A DNA stretch of 64,000 nt from Chloroflexota bacterium (GTDB lineage: Bacteria; Chloroflexota; Dehalococcoidia; UBA2979): NCBI GenBank assembly GCA_947479915.1, contig CANKAU010000008.1, positions 1-64,000 of the forward strand, given 5' to 3'. The notes under the pieces are model-generated. The model was not told where the DNA came from. It saw only the letters and a program-made list of their open reading frames with translations, and made no database searches. The translations under genes were made by a program, and so were the position numbers. Positions within the stretch are counted from its first letter, which is position 1. Each line of letters opens with the position of its first letter. This document shows, one piece after another, positions 17,801-26,376 of this stretch.

Positions 17801-17867
17801 GTTACAAGCATGATGATGATCTTGTGACCAAACGCACAAACGAGGCATGACGCGGCGTCACGCCTCG
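17801..17867. promoter_or_regulatory. Two dyads upstream of the XRE regulator
   Basis: The first dyad, GTTACAAG-N12-CTTGTGAC (17801-17828), has one mismatch. It sits where a weak promoter could lie (TTGTTC 17789-17794, 17-base spacer, GATGAT 17812-17817). The second, 17841-17867, is a 27-bp near-perfect palindrome (CGAGGCATGACGC, centre G, GCGTCACGCCTCG) with one mismatched pair, ending 26 bases before ATG 17894. The stretch is visibly AT-richer than its surroundings. Likely operators, perhaps for autoregulation. Confidence 0.5.
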
Positions 17868-17893
17868 GGACGGTCGGAAGCGAGTTCCATTCG

Positions 17894-18214
17894 ATGAGCA
17901 TCGTGCGAGACAGTTCGACCCGGACCGATGTTGGACAGCGAATCCGCGAGTGGCGCCTGCGCCGCGAGCTGTCCCAGGCCGAGGTCGCCCGCCTGTCCGG
18001 GATCACCCAGGCGTCGCTCTCCAACTACGAGAACGGCAAGCGGGATCTCCCCCTCACCACCCTGCTGGGTGTCTCGAAGGCCCTGAACGTCTCCGTCGGC
18101 GATCTGTTGGATCTGCCGGACGTGATCATCGTCCGCGACTCGGTTCTCGGCCGCGCGGTGGAGCAGCTCCAGACGCGCGTTCCCGCGGGCGTCGGCGCGT
18201 ACGCCGCGTCATAA
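17894..18214 (+). CDS. XRE-family helix-turn-helix regulator
   Basis: A 106-residue DNA-binding protein. Residues about 13-67 form a Cro/C1-type HTH: VGQRIREWRLRRELSQAEVA, then ITQASLSNYENGKRDLPLTT. The remaining roughly 35 residues are probably a dimerisation tail. There is no ligand-binding or peptidase domain. Two dyads lie just upstream, so autoregulation is plausible. A GC hairpin with a T-rich tail at 18265 follows, ending the transcript before the MoxR gene. Confidence 0.9.
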   Translation: MSIVRDSSTRTDVGQRIREWRLRRELSQAEVARLSGITQASLSNYENGKRDLPLTTLLGVSKALNVSVGDLLDLPDVIIVRDSVLGRAVEQLQTRVPAGVGAYAAS

Positions 18215-18264
18215 CAGGCGCCGGTATCCCCAGCGGCTCGTTCGCAACGTGATTGAGACGCCCT

Positions 18265-18288
18265 GCCCCGGCGGGGCCTTCTCTTTGC
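18265..18288 (+). terminator. Hairpin terminator after the XRE gene
   Basis: GCCCC (18265-18269), loop GGC, GGGGC (18273-18277), followed by CTTCTCTTT. A short GC stem with a pyrimidine/T-rich tail, 50 bases after the stop codon. Confidence 0.6.
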
Positions 18289-18357
18289 CCTCCACGGGCG
18301 CGGTTCGGTGCTGCGTATACTGAGGTTCGGCCCGGGCGGCGAACGGGGGTACCTCAG

Positions 18358-19761
18358 TTGGACAACGATCGACCTGCAACGCTTGGCGCGCTCCGCGCCG
18401 CGAATATCGCGGTGCTGCCGGTGCGCCAGGAGCTCCGCAAGAACCTGATCGCGAAGATCCGCTCCGGCGAGCGCCTTTTCCCCGGCGTCGTCGGCTACGA
18501 CGACACGGTGATCCCGCAACTGGAGAACGCCATCCTCTCCGGGCAGGACATCATCCTGCTGGGCGAACGAGGCCAGGCGAAGTCGCGCATCATCCGCTCG
18601 CTCACCTCGCTGCTGGATGAGTACACGCCCGTCCTCGCGGGGTGTGAGATCCCCGAGAACCCCTACGAGCCGATCACGCCGCTGGGCCGGCAGATCGTCG
18701 AGGAGCAGGGCGACAACGCGCCGATCGCGTGGATGCACCGCGACGAGCGCTACGGCGAGAAGCTGGCGACCCCCGATATCACGATCGCCGACCTCATCGG
18801 CGAGGTGGACCCGATCAAGGTCGCCGAGGGCCGCTACCTCAGCGACGCCTTCACCATCCACTACGGTCTGATCCCCCACACCAACCGCGGCATCTTCGCG
18901 CTGAACGAGCTTCCCGACCTGTCGGAGCGCATCCAGGTCGGTCTGCTGAACGTCATGGAAGAGCGTGACGTGCAGATCCGCGGCCACAAGGTGCGCCTGC
19001 CGCTGGACGTCCTCGTCGTCGCGACCGCGAACCCCGAGGATTACACCAACCGCGGTCGCATCATCACGCCGCTGAAGGACCGCTACGGCGCCCAGATCCG
19101 CACCCACTACCCGACCACCGTCGAGGCTGAGGTCGCGATCATGGAGTCGGAGGCCGCCCACCTGATGGACGACGCCGACATTGAGGTGATCGTCCCCGAT
19201 TACATGAAGCAGGTCATTGCGGAGATCACGCGCCTCGCGCGGCGGTCGCCGGACGTGAACCAGCGCTCGGGCGTCTCTGTCCGCGCCTCGATCGCCGACT
19301 ACGAGGCGATGATCGCCAACGCCACTCGCCGGGCGATCCGCCTCGGCGACAGCGTCGCCGTGCCGCGCGTCTCCGACCTCGGCTTCATCATCCCCTCGCT
19401 GCAGGGGAAGGTGGAGCTGGAGACGGTCGAGGAGGGCAAGGACGAGCAGATCCTCGACCGCCTCGTGCAGGGCGCCGTGGTGGCGACGTTCAACCGGCTC
19501 GTCGGCGATCAGGACATGGACGTGGTGGTCGATGCGTTCCGCAGCGGCCGCAACGTGGAGACCGGCGAGGCGAAGCCTGCGACCGAGTACCAGCGCCTGC
19601 TCAATGACATCGACGGCCTGGCCGAGGTGGTCGGCGAGATCACGCGCGACGAGCGGCCGCAGGTGCAGGCGAGCGCGATCGAGTTCGTGCTGGAGGGTCT
19701 GCACCTCAACAAGCGACTGAACAAGGATCGCGTTTCGGGACGGGCGCTCTACCGGGGCTAG
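18358..19761 (+). CDS. MoxR-type AAA+ ATPase
   Basis: A 467-residue AAA+ ATPase of the MoxR/magnesium-chelatase group, which acts as a chaperone together with VWA-domain proteins. Visible: Walker A variant LLGERGQAKSRII, Walker B region FALNELPDLSERIQVGLLN, and sensor 1 VVATANPEDYTNRGRIITPLKDR. The C-terminal lid follows. Start: TTG 18358 with GGGGGT about 9 bases upstream gives a natural N-terminus. A TATACT box at 18316-18321 is a likely -10. The frame is open further upstream but looks noncoding there. The VWA partner gene follows after 57 bp. Confidence 0.88.
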   Translation: MDNDRPATLGALRAANIAVLPVRQELRKNLIAKIRSGERLFPGVVGYDDTVIPQLENAILSGQDIILLGERGQAKSRIIRSLTSLLDEYTPVLAGCEIPENPYEPITPLGRQIVEEQGDNAPIAWMHRDERYGEKLATPDITIADLIGEVDPIKVAEGRYLSDAFTIHYGLIPHTNRGIFALNELPDLSERIQVGLLNVMEERDVQIRGHKVRLPLDVLVVATANPEDYTNRGRIITPLKDRYGAQIRTHYPTTVEAEVAIMESEAAHLMDDADIEVIVPDYMKQVIAEITRLARRSPDVNQRSGVSVRASIADYEAMIANATRRAIRLGDSVAVPRVSDLGFIIPSLQGKVELETVEEGKDEQILDRLVQGAVVATFNRLVGDQDMDVVVDAFRSGRNVETGEAKPATEYQRLLNDIDGLAEVVGEITRDERPQVQASAIEFVLEGLHLNKRLNKDRVSGRALYRG

Positions 19762-19818
19762 CCCCGGGCGGACGCTCGCCTCGACGCGCGGGGCTCCCAC
19801 CTCGAATCGAGGCTCTCC

Positions 19819-22113
19819 GTGGCCATGATCTACCGCTACAGCGAGTGGGATGGCACGCAGTCGATCCCGGGCCTGGATCCCAACCAGGTGCTGGATGCGC
19901 TGGCCGATGACCTGATGAACTTCGGGGACCTGCAGCACGCGTTGCGGAACCTGATGCAGCGCGGGATGCGTCCTCAGCAGGGCGACCGCACGCAGGGGCT
20001 GCGCGACCTGCTGCAGCAGCTCCGCCAGCAGCGCCGGCAGCGCCTCGACCAGTTCGACCTCGGCGGTGTGATGGAGGACCTGAAGCGCCAGCTGCAGGAG
20101 ATCCTCGACCTCGAGCGGCAAACGCTCGAGGAGCGCCTCGCCCAGCAGGAGCGCGACCAGCGCGACGCCGAGAACGGCGAGGGCCAGCCGGACGCCAGCG
20201 GCGCTCAGCAGCAGCCCGGAGACGACGCCTCGCAGGACGGTGACGGCAGCGACGCGGATGGGGCCGAGGGCCAGCCCGGCGAGCGCGGCCAGCAGGGACC
20301 TCGCGGACAGCGTGGGCAGCAGCAGCCCGGCCAGCGTGGGCAACAGGGGCAGCGCGGTCAGCAGGGCCAGCCGCAGTCCGGCGGCGAGTCGGCCGAGGGA
20401 GGCGAGCCCGGCGCGCAGAACGGCCAGCAGGGTGGCGCGCGCTCCGAGCAGGAGCAGTTCGAGGAGATGCTGCGCCGCATCGCGGAGCGCAAGCAGCAGT
20501 TCCTCGATCATCTGCCGCAGGACACCGCGGGCCAGATGAAGGACCTGCAGAACTACGAGTTCCTCAACCCCGACGCGCAGTCTCGCTTCCAGGAGCTGGT
20601 CGACCAGCTCAAGCAGGCGATGACGAACTCCTTCTTCAAAGACGTCCAGAAGATGGTCGAGGAGATGTCGGACGGCGACAAGCAGCGCATGAAGGACATG
20701 GTCAAGGCGCTGAACGACATGCTGGCGCAGAAGATGCGCGGCGAGACGCCCGACTTCGATGGCTTCATGGACCAGTTCGGCGACATGTTCGGGGACAACC
20801 CGCCGCAGTCGCTGGACGAGCTGATCTCGCAGATGCAGTCGCAGATGTCGGCGATGCAGTCGCTGATGGACTCGCTGCCGGGCGACCAGCGCCAGCAGCT
20901 CCAGTCGCTCATGGCCGACAAGCTCGGCGACGCGGAGCTCGAAGCCGAGATGTCCGAGCTGGCGCAGAACCTCGATTTCCTGAACCCCTCGCGTGACCAG
21001 TCGAACTCGTACCCGTTCCGGGGCGACGAGGAAGTCGACCTCCAGGCCGCGATGAACCTGATGAGCGAGATGCAGGACATCGACGCGCTGGAGCGCGGGC
21101 TGGAGCGCGCGCAGTACACCGGCGAGCTGGACCAGGTGGACACCGAGGCGCTCCGCGAGCTGCTCGGCGACGAGGCGGTCGATTCCTTCGATGAGCTGAA
21201 GCAGCTCCTCGAGGTCCTCGAGGAGGCGGGCTACATCCGCCGCGAGGGTGACGAGTGGCAGCTCACGCCGCGCGGCACGCGGATGATCGGCCAGAACGCG
21301 CTGACGGAGATCTACCGCCAACTGAAGAAGCAGGGCATCGGCAACCACCCGCTGCCGGAGAGCGGGCGCCACGGCGAGCGGCTGGACGAATCCAAGCCGT
21401 ACGAGTTCGGCGACCCGTTCCACCTGGACATGCGCAAGACGATCATGAACGCCGTGGAGCGCGAGGGCTCCGGCTCGCCGGTGCACCTGTCGCCAGACGA
21501 CTTCGAGATCTACCGCAGCGAGCTGATGACGACGACGACGACCGTGCTGATGGTCGACCTCTCGTGGTCGATGGCGCTGCGTGGTTCGTTCCAGGCGGCG
21601 AAGAAGGTCGCGCTGGCGCTGCAGAACCTGATCAAGGCGCAGTACCCGAAAGACAGCCTCTATATCATCGGCTTCTCCGCGTACGCGCGGGAGCTGAAGC
21701 CGCAGGAACTGCCGTACGTGCGGTGGGACGAGAGCGTTCTCGGCACCAACATGCACCACGCGCTGCTGCTGGCCGAGCGCCTGCTGGCGAAGCATCGCGT
21801 GGGGTCGAGGCAGATCCTGATGATCTCCGACGGTGAGCCGACGGCGCACTTGGAGCGCGGCCGCTCGCAGTTCTCCTACCCGCCGAGCCCGGTGACGATT
21901 CGCGAGACGCTGAAGGCCGTGAAGCGCGTGACCCAGCAAGACATCACGATCAACACCTTCATGCTCGATCGGAATTACTACCTCAAGGAGTTCGTGAACC
22001 AGCTCGCCAAGATCAACGGCGGGAGGGTGTTCTACACGACACCAGACCGGTTGGGCGAGTACATTCTGGTCGACTACGTACAGCACAAGCGGAAGCGCAT
22101 CGCCCAGCGCTAG
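19819..22113 (+). CDS. VWA-domain protein with collagen-like Gly/Gln segment
   Basis: A 764-residue protein. Residues about 570-760 form a von Willebrand A domain with the MIDAS motif DLSWSM (Asp near residue 580) and a later SDGEPTAHLE. The middle is Gln-rich and helical. Residues about 150-195 are an unusual run of Gly-x-y-like triplets (GERGQQGPRGQRG and similar). It has no signal peptide or membrane span, so it is probably cytoplasmic. It follows the MoxR ATPase by 57 bp, the usual MoxR/VWA pairing, in which the ATPase loads or remodels targets held by the metal-binding VWA domain. The K+ channel gene follows after 39 bp. The client is unknown. Confidence 0.85.
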   Translation: MAMIYRYSEWDGTQSIPGLDPNQVLDALADDLMNFGDLQHALRNLMQRGMRPQQGDRTQGLRDLLQQLRQQRRQRLDQFDLGGVMEDLKRQLQEILDLERQTLEERLAQQERDQRDAENGEGQPDASGAQQQPGDDASQDGDGSDADGAEGQPGERGQQGPRGQRGQQQPGQRGQQGQRGQQGQPQSGGESAEGGEPGAQNGQQGGARSEQEQFEEMLRRIAERKQQFLDHLPQDTAGQMKDLQNYEFLNPDAQSRFQELVDQLKQAMTNSFFKDVQKMVEEMSDGDKQRMKDMVKALNDMLAQKMRGETPDFDGFMDQFGDMFGDNPPQSLDELISQMQSQMSAMQSLMDSLPGDQRQQLQSLMADKLGDAELEAEMSELAQNLDFLNPSRDQSNSYPFRGDEEVDLQAAMNLMSEMQDIDALERGLERAQYTGELDQVDTEALRELLGDEAVDSFDELKQLLEVLEEAGYIRREGDEWQLTPRGTRMIGQNALTEIYRQLKKQGIGNHPLPESGRHGERLDESKPYEFGDPFHLDMRKTIMNAVEREGSGSPVHLSPDDFEIYRSELMTTTTTVLMVDLSWSMALRGSFQAAKKVALALQNLIKAQYPKDSLYIIGFSAYARELKPQELPYVRWDESVLGTNMHHALLLAERLLAKHRVGSRQILMISDGEPTAHLERGRSQFSYPPSPVTIRETLKAVKRVTQQDITINTFMLDRNYYLKEFVNQLAKINGGRVFYTTPDRLGEYILVDYVQHKRKRIAQR

Positions 22114-22152
22114 CGGCCACCTCGGCCGCCCCGGGCGGGCGGCGGAGGATTC

Positions 22153-23178
22153 GTGCGACGGCTCCTGCTTCTCACGGGCCTCCTCGCGGGCATCCTCGCG
22201 ATCGGCACGCTCTGGTACGCCTACGTTGAGGACTACGGGTTCGTCGACGGGCTGTACCAGGCGGTGACCACGCTCACCACCGTCGGGTTCCGCGAGGTCC
22301 ACGAGTTCGGGACGCGCGCCAAGCTGTTCACGGTGTTCTACAGCCTCGCCGGCGTCGGCTTCCTCTTCTACACGGCGACGTCCGTGGTCGAGACCGTGGT
22401 CGTGGGCGAGTTGGCGGAGGAGCTCGGGCTGCGCCGGAGCAGCCGGAAGGTACGTCGCATGGAACAGCACTTCATCATCTGTGGCTATGGCCGCGTGGGG
22501 CGCGAGGTCGCACACGAGCTCACCGCGCGCGGCGAGACGTTCGTCATCATCGACCGCAACGAGCACACCCTCGCGACCGCGGAGCACCCGCTCGCGGTCG
22601 TGGTGCGCGGCGACGCGACCGAGGAAGAGACCCAGAACGATGCCGGCGTGTCGCGTGCGCGGGCGCTGATCGCTGCGGCGGACTCGGACGTTGAGAACAC
22701 TTACATCGTGCTCACCGCGCGCGCGCTCAACCCCCGGCTCTTCATCGTCGCGCGCGCGGGCTCGGAGCCGGCGGAGCGTCGGCTCTCCTCGGCGGGCGCG
22801 GACCGCGTGGTGTCGCCGTACCGCATCGGCGGGCGGCGCATGGCGCTCAGCGCGGTGCAGCCGATGCTGATGGACTTCATAGACACGCTCGCCGCGCGCG
22901 GCAGCAACACCGCGGGCAGCAACGTCCTCGCGGAGATCGTGGTCGAGGACGAGGCGGCGGGCCTCGCGGGGCGCACGTTGCAGGACGTGTTCCCGCCCAA
23001 CGCGGGACTGCAGGTCATGGGGCTGGAGCGCGCTTCGCAGCCGCTGCAGGTCGGCCCGCGCGGCGACACGCTGATCGAGCGCGGCGACCGGCTGATGGTC
23101 TACGGCGAGAGCTCCGCGATGGCGCACCTGTCCTCGACCGCCTCGCAGGGCGTGCGCTCAGTGGTGCACCCCAACTAG
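22153..23178 (+). CDS. Two-TM potassium channel with RCK (TrkA-N/C) domains
   Basis: A 341-residue K+ channel subunit. TM1 (LLLLTGLLAGILAIGTLWYA), a pore helix and selectivity filter TTLTTVGF (TVGF in place of TVGYG), and TM2 (FTVFYSLAGVGFLFYTA) occupy residues 1-80. Then comes an RCK-N domain with the Rossmann motif FIICGYGRVGREVA and a basic/acidic IIDRNE nucleotide site. The RCK-C domain occupies about 250-340. It resembles MthK-type ligand-gated channels. The start is GTG 22153 with GGCGGAGGA just upstream. It is last of the MoxR-VWA-channel run, probably cotranscribed, and converges on the VOC gene. Confidence 0.92.
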   Translation: MRRLLLLTGLLAGILAIGTLWYAYVEDYGFVDGLYQAVTTLTTVGFREVHEFGTRAKLFTVFYSLAGVGFLFYTATSVVETVVVGELAEELGLRRSSRKVRRMEQHFIICGYGRVGREVAHELTARGETFVIIDRNEHTLATAEHPLAVVVRGDATEEETQNDAGVSRARALIAAADSDVENTYIVLTARALNPRLFIVARAGSEPAERRLSSAGADRVVSPYRIGGRRMALSAVQPMLMDFIDTLAARGSNTAGSNVLAEIVVEDEAAGLAGRTLQDVFPPNAGLQVMGLERASQPLQVGPRGDTLIERGDRLMVYGESSAMAHLSSTASQGVRSVVHPN

Positions 23179-23198
23179 CGAGGCGAGCGAGCGGCCCG

Positions 23199-24098
23199 CT
23201 AGATCCAGGCGCCCTCTTCGGCCTGCCAGAAGAACTGCACCAGCACGCCGCCCGTGTGGCGCGGGTGGATGAACGCCTCGCGCCAGGGCACGCCGTCCGT
23301 CTCGTCCGAGCGCTCGCCGAAGATCGGGATGTTGTGGCGGGCGCACGCGTTCACCGCGCGCAGCCAGTCGTGCACCTCGAACGTCGCGTGGTGCATGCCC
23401 GGCCCGCGCCGCTCGAGGAAGCGCTGGATGAACGAGGCGCCGCTGGCCGGCTCGATGTTCTCGATGCGCAGCTGGCGGGTGCGGTGCTCCAGCACGCGCG
23501 TCCGGAAGCCGGTGTCGGAGCCGTCGCCGACCGATCGGTGGATCGTCTCCATGCCGAAGAGACGCTCGTACCAGTCACCCAACTCGTCGCACGAGGAGTA
23601 CGCGTGCGAGATGTGGTTCAGTGCCTTGATGCCCAGGGTGTTGGGGTCGTCGTCCGGGACGGGCGGCATGGTGTGCCACGGCTCGCCCTCGTACAGCTGG
23701 AAGAGGAAGCCATGCCCGCCGCTGCGCGGGTGGATGTAGATCACGTCGGGCTCTTCGCCCTCCAGCACCGGGCCGCCGGCCCATGGCTGCGCGCCCTCGG
23801 CACGGAGCGCCGCGGCCGCTTGCCGCGTGTCGCGCACGCGGATCGTCAGGTGGTGCAGCCCCGGGCCCGTGGGGCCCTCGAGAAACTTGTGCAGCGTCGA
23901 GGTCGGGCTGCTGGGTGCCAGCACCTCCCAGCCGAGGTCGGATACGCCCGGCATCGCGAGGTGGACGCCGAGGTAGCCGTCCTCGCTCTCGAAGCGCTCG
24001 CCCGCCTGGAAGCCGAAGAGGCTTTGCAGGATGTCGATCTGCGGGCCGAGTTCGGCCACCGCCTGGCTCACGTGGTCAAAGCGAACGATCTCGATCAA
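23199..24098 (-). CDS. Two-domain VOC (glyoxalase-fold) protein
   Basis: A 299-residue protein of two vicinal-oxygen-chelate modules (about 1-140 and 150-297). The first resembles methylmalonyl-CoA epimerase (IVRFDHVSQAVAEL, GPGLHHLTIRV, FLFQLYEG). The second has LNHISHAYSS and GPGMHHATFEV. His and Glu residues suited for metal binding are visible in each. TTG 24098 is chosen because AGGAG lies about 9 bases upstream and the domain begins at once. Such proteins include dioxygenases, epimerases and resistance proteins, so the reaction is open. Confidence 0.82.
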   Translation of the reverse strand: MIEIVRFDHVSQAVAELGPQIDILQSLFGFQAGERFESEDGYLGVHLAMPGVSDLGWEVLAPSSPTSTLHKFLEGPTGPGLHHLTIRVRDTRQAAAALRAEGAQPWAGGPVLEGEEPDVIYIHPRSGGHGFLFQLYEGEPWHTMPPVPDDDPNTLGIKALNHISHAYSSCDELGDWYERLFGMETIHRSVGDGSDTGFRTRVLEHRTRQLRIENIEPASGASFIQRFLERRGPGMHHATFEVHDWLRAVNACARHNIPIFGERSDETDGVPWREAFIHPRHTGGVLVQFFWQAEEGAWI

Positions 24099-24176
24099 CG
24101 TGCGACTCCTGCCGGGTCTGGTACCACCCAAGCCATCTTAGCCGAGGCTCCCGCTGCGCCCACTGTCGCACCTCGG

Positions 24177-24188
24177 TAGCATCGAGGC
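24177..24188 (+). promoter_or_regulatory. Leaderless-type -10 box of the lipid kinase gene
   Basis: TAGCAT at 24177-24182 is followed by 6 bases and then ATG 24189. No ribosome-binding sequence can fit between, so the mRNA probably starts at the ATG. Confidence 0.5.
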
Positions 24189-25133
24189 ATGTCCGCCCCC
24201 CGCCAGACCGCCGTCGTCATCGCGAACCCCGCCGCACGTGGCGCCGTGGAGCTCCCCGTGCTGCTGGCGGCCGCTCGCGCGCTGGAGCCGCGTGGCTGGG
24301 ACGTGACCATCGAGGTCGCGAGCAGCCGTGCGGACACGGTCGCGCGCGCGGAGCGACATGCGCGCGCGGGGATCGACGCCGTGCTCGCGTGTGGTGGCGA
24401 CGGGACGCTGCTCACCGTGGTGAACGGCGTGCGCGCCGCTGGTGAAGGCGTGACGACCGCCGTGGGAGTGATCCCGGCCGGCACGGCGAACGTCTGGGCC
24501 GCCGAGGCAGTCATCCCCCGCGACCCGACGCGCGCCCTCGCGCTGCTCGTCCACGGCGAGCGGCGGCGCGTGGACCTCGGCGTCGCGTGGGTGGGCGACG
24601 AGGCGCGCGTGCGCTTCCTGCTGGTGTGTGGCGCCGGGTTGGATGCCGCGGCCGTCGAAGCGGTGGAGGCGCGGCCCGGCTGGAAGCGCCTGCTCGGCCG
24701 CACCGCGTACGGCCTCTTCGGCCTCGCGACCCTGGCGAGCGTGCCCGCCGTCGAGACGGTCGTGATCCTCGACGGTGACGAGGTGCGGCTGCCACGGCTG
24801 TTCTTCGCGTGCGCAGCGAACACACATCGATACGGCGGGGTGGTCGCCCTGACGCGACGGCAGGCGCTCGACGACGGTCTCGTCGAGGTCACGATGTTCG
24901 AGGGCGACGGACTGTGGGCGCGACTCGGCCTCGGGCTGCAGGCGGTGCGTGGACGGCTCGATGAGCGCGCGGTGCGCGGCATCGTGCAGCGGCAGGCGTC
25001 CCGCATCACGATCACCCCCGCGCGATCACTGCCCGTCGAGGTAGACGGGGACGCGGTGGGCCACTGCGGGCCGGACGCCCCCCTGCACGTCGAGGTGGAG
25101 CCGCGCGCGGTGACGATGATCGTTGGGAGCTAG
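24189..25133 (+). CDS. Diacylglycerol/lipid kinase family protein
   Basis: A 314-residue kinase of the DAGK catalytic family, which phosphorylates lipids such as diacylglycerol. Features: VIANPAARGAVEL, the GGDGT motif (ACGGDGTLLTVVNGV), and GVIPAGTANVWA, followed by the beta-sandwich domain with LPRLFFACAANTHRYGG. Length fits the YegS/DgkB-like group. The stop overlaps the convergent recF stop by 4 bases (CTAG shared). A TAGCAT box 6 bases before the ATG suggests a leaderless transcript. Confidence 0.88.
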   Translation: MSAPRQTAVVIANPAARGAVELPVLLAAARALEPRGWDVTIEVASSRADTVARAERHARAGIDAVLACGGDGTLLTVVNGVRAAGEGVTTAVGVIPAGTANVWAAEAVIPRDPTRALALLVHGERRRVDLGVAWVGDEARVRFLLVCGAGLDAAAVEAVEARPGWKRLLGRTAYGLFGLATLASVPAVETVVILDGDEVRLPRLFFACAANTHRYGGVVALTRRQALDDGLVEVTMFEGDGLWARLGLGLQAVRGRLDERAVRGIVQRQASRITITPARSLPVEVDGDAVGHCGPDAPLHVEVEPRAVTMIVGS

Positions 25134-26320
25134 CCCGCCTCGAACGGGGCGATCGGCGTGAGCGCGCCCTCGAACAGGCGCATCCGCAGCGCGCCGGGCA
25201 GTTCCTCGCGGCTCGGGCGATCCTCGTCGGGCGTCGTGATCAGCACCTGGTCCACGCCGTAGGCGACGTGCAGGATGCGCTCGCGGCGGCGCGGGTCCAA
25301 CTCCGACAGGATGTCGTCCAGCAGCAGCACCGGCGGGTCACCGGTGCGTCGCGTGGACAGCGCGACCTCCGCGAGGCGCAACGCCAGCGCCGCGCTGCGC
25401 TGCTGGCCGCGCGAGGAGGTCATCCCAGCGGGGTGCCCCGAGATGAGGAACGAGAGGTCGTCCCGGTGCGGGCCGATGCGCGACATGCCGCGGCGCACGT
25501 CCTCGACGCGCCCGGCCTCCAGCGCGGCTCGCAGGTGCGCCTGCAGGTCGTGCTCGCGCAGGGCCTCCTGCACGCTGGCGGGGACGCCCGGGAGATAGCG
25601 GATCTCCAGCGTCTCCTCGGTCGTCGCGGCCAGCTCGGCGTAGCGGTCGGCGGCGTCGCGGGCGAGGGCACGCACCGACTCCGCGCGCCGCGCGAGGATC
25701 AGCGCCCCCGCTGCGGCGAGCTCATCGTCCCAGAAGTCGAGTTGATCGAGGCCGCGTCCGCCGCGCTCCTGCAGTCGGCGAAGCAGGCTGTTGCGCTGCT
25801 CCAGCACGCGCGCGTAGCGCTGCAGTGCGCGCAGGTACGCGGGGTCGAGCTGCGAGATCGTGAGGTCGAGGTAGCGACGCCGGTTCACGGGCGGGCCGTC
25901 GATGATCGCGAGGTCATCGGCGGCGAACATCACCACGCGCAGTTGCCCGATGAGGTCGGTGGCGCGCCTCGCGACGCCGTTTACGCGGAAGCGCTTGCCC
26001 GCACGCGTTGGCGGGACGCCCGCGACGGCCACCTGCGCGATCACAGCGACCTCCAACGAGCGCTTGCCCGCCGCCGTCTCCACGTCGGCCTCAAGGCGCG
26101 CCGCCGGCAGGGGATCCTCGACGACGGCCTGCCACGAGATGAGATCGAGGTCGGGGCCGCTGCGCACGCCCTTCGTCGTGGCGAGCATCGCCACGGATTC
26201 GAGCAGGTTCGTCTTGCCCGCCGCGTTCTCGCCGGCGATCACGTAGATGCCCGGCGCGAGGTCGATGGCGAGATGGCGAAAGGATCGGACGTCAGTGAGG
26301 GCGAGGTGCGCCAGGTGCAT
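25130..26320 (-). CDS. recF: DNA replication/repair protein RecF
   Basis: A 396-residue SMC-like ATPase that binds gapped DNA and helps load RecA with RecO and RecR. Walker A is AGENAAGKTNLL (residues about 29-40). The ABC-type signature is SRGQQRSAALALRLAEV, and Walker B is PVLLLDDILSELDPRRRERI. The N-terminal HLALTDVRSFRHLAIDLAPG is typical. dnaA, dnaN and gyrB are not adjacent, so the common recF context is broken here. A GATAAT box ends 8 bases before the ATG. Confidence 0.95.
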   Translation of the reverse strand: MHLAHLALTDVRSFRHLAIDLAPGIYVIAGENAAGKTNLLESVAMLATTKGVRSGPDLDLISWQAVVEDPLPAARLEADVETAAGKRSLEVAVIAQVAVAGVPPTRAGKRFRVNGVARRATDLIGQLRVVMFAADDLAIIDGPPVNRRRYLDLTISQLDPAYLRALQRYARVLEQRNSLLRRLQERGGRGLDQLDFWDDELAAAGALILARRAESVRALARDAADRYAELAATTEETLEIRYLPGVPASVQEALREHDLQAHLRAALEAGRVEDVRRGMSRIGPHRDDLSFLISGHPAGMTSSRGQQRSAALALRLAEVALSTRRTGDPPVLLLDDILSELDPRRRERILHVAYGVDQVLITTPDEDRPSREELPGALRMRLFEGALTPIAPFEAG

Positions 26321-26334
26321 TGCGGTGGATTATC
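26321..26334 (-). promoter_or_regulatory. Leaderless-type -10 box of recF
   Basis: On the minus strand GATAAT (26329-26334) lies 8 bases before ATG 26320, placing the probable transcription start at or next to the start codon. Confidence 0.5.
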
Positions 26335-26376
26335 GCACGCGCGCGGGGACAGCCCGCGCGGCGGCCGTGGGGGGCG

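Noticed and set aside
18285-18321. Full sigma-70 promoter for the MoxR gene (TTGCCC with TATACT)
   Set aside because: The spacer would be 25 bases, too long. Only the TATACT -10 box is kept as likely.
18025-23127. A 1700-codon open frame on the minus strand opposite the MoxR/VWA/channel genes
   Set aside because: Its translation is an Arg/Leu/His/Val-rich shadow of strongly biased codons on the plus strand; the plus-strand genes have clear families. The same applies to other long antisense frames, such as those opposite 850-3354, 8806-11229 and 43238-45676.
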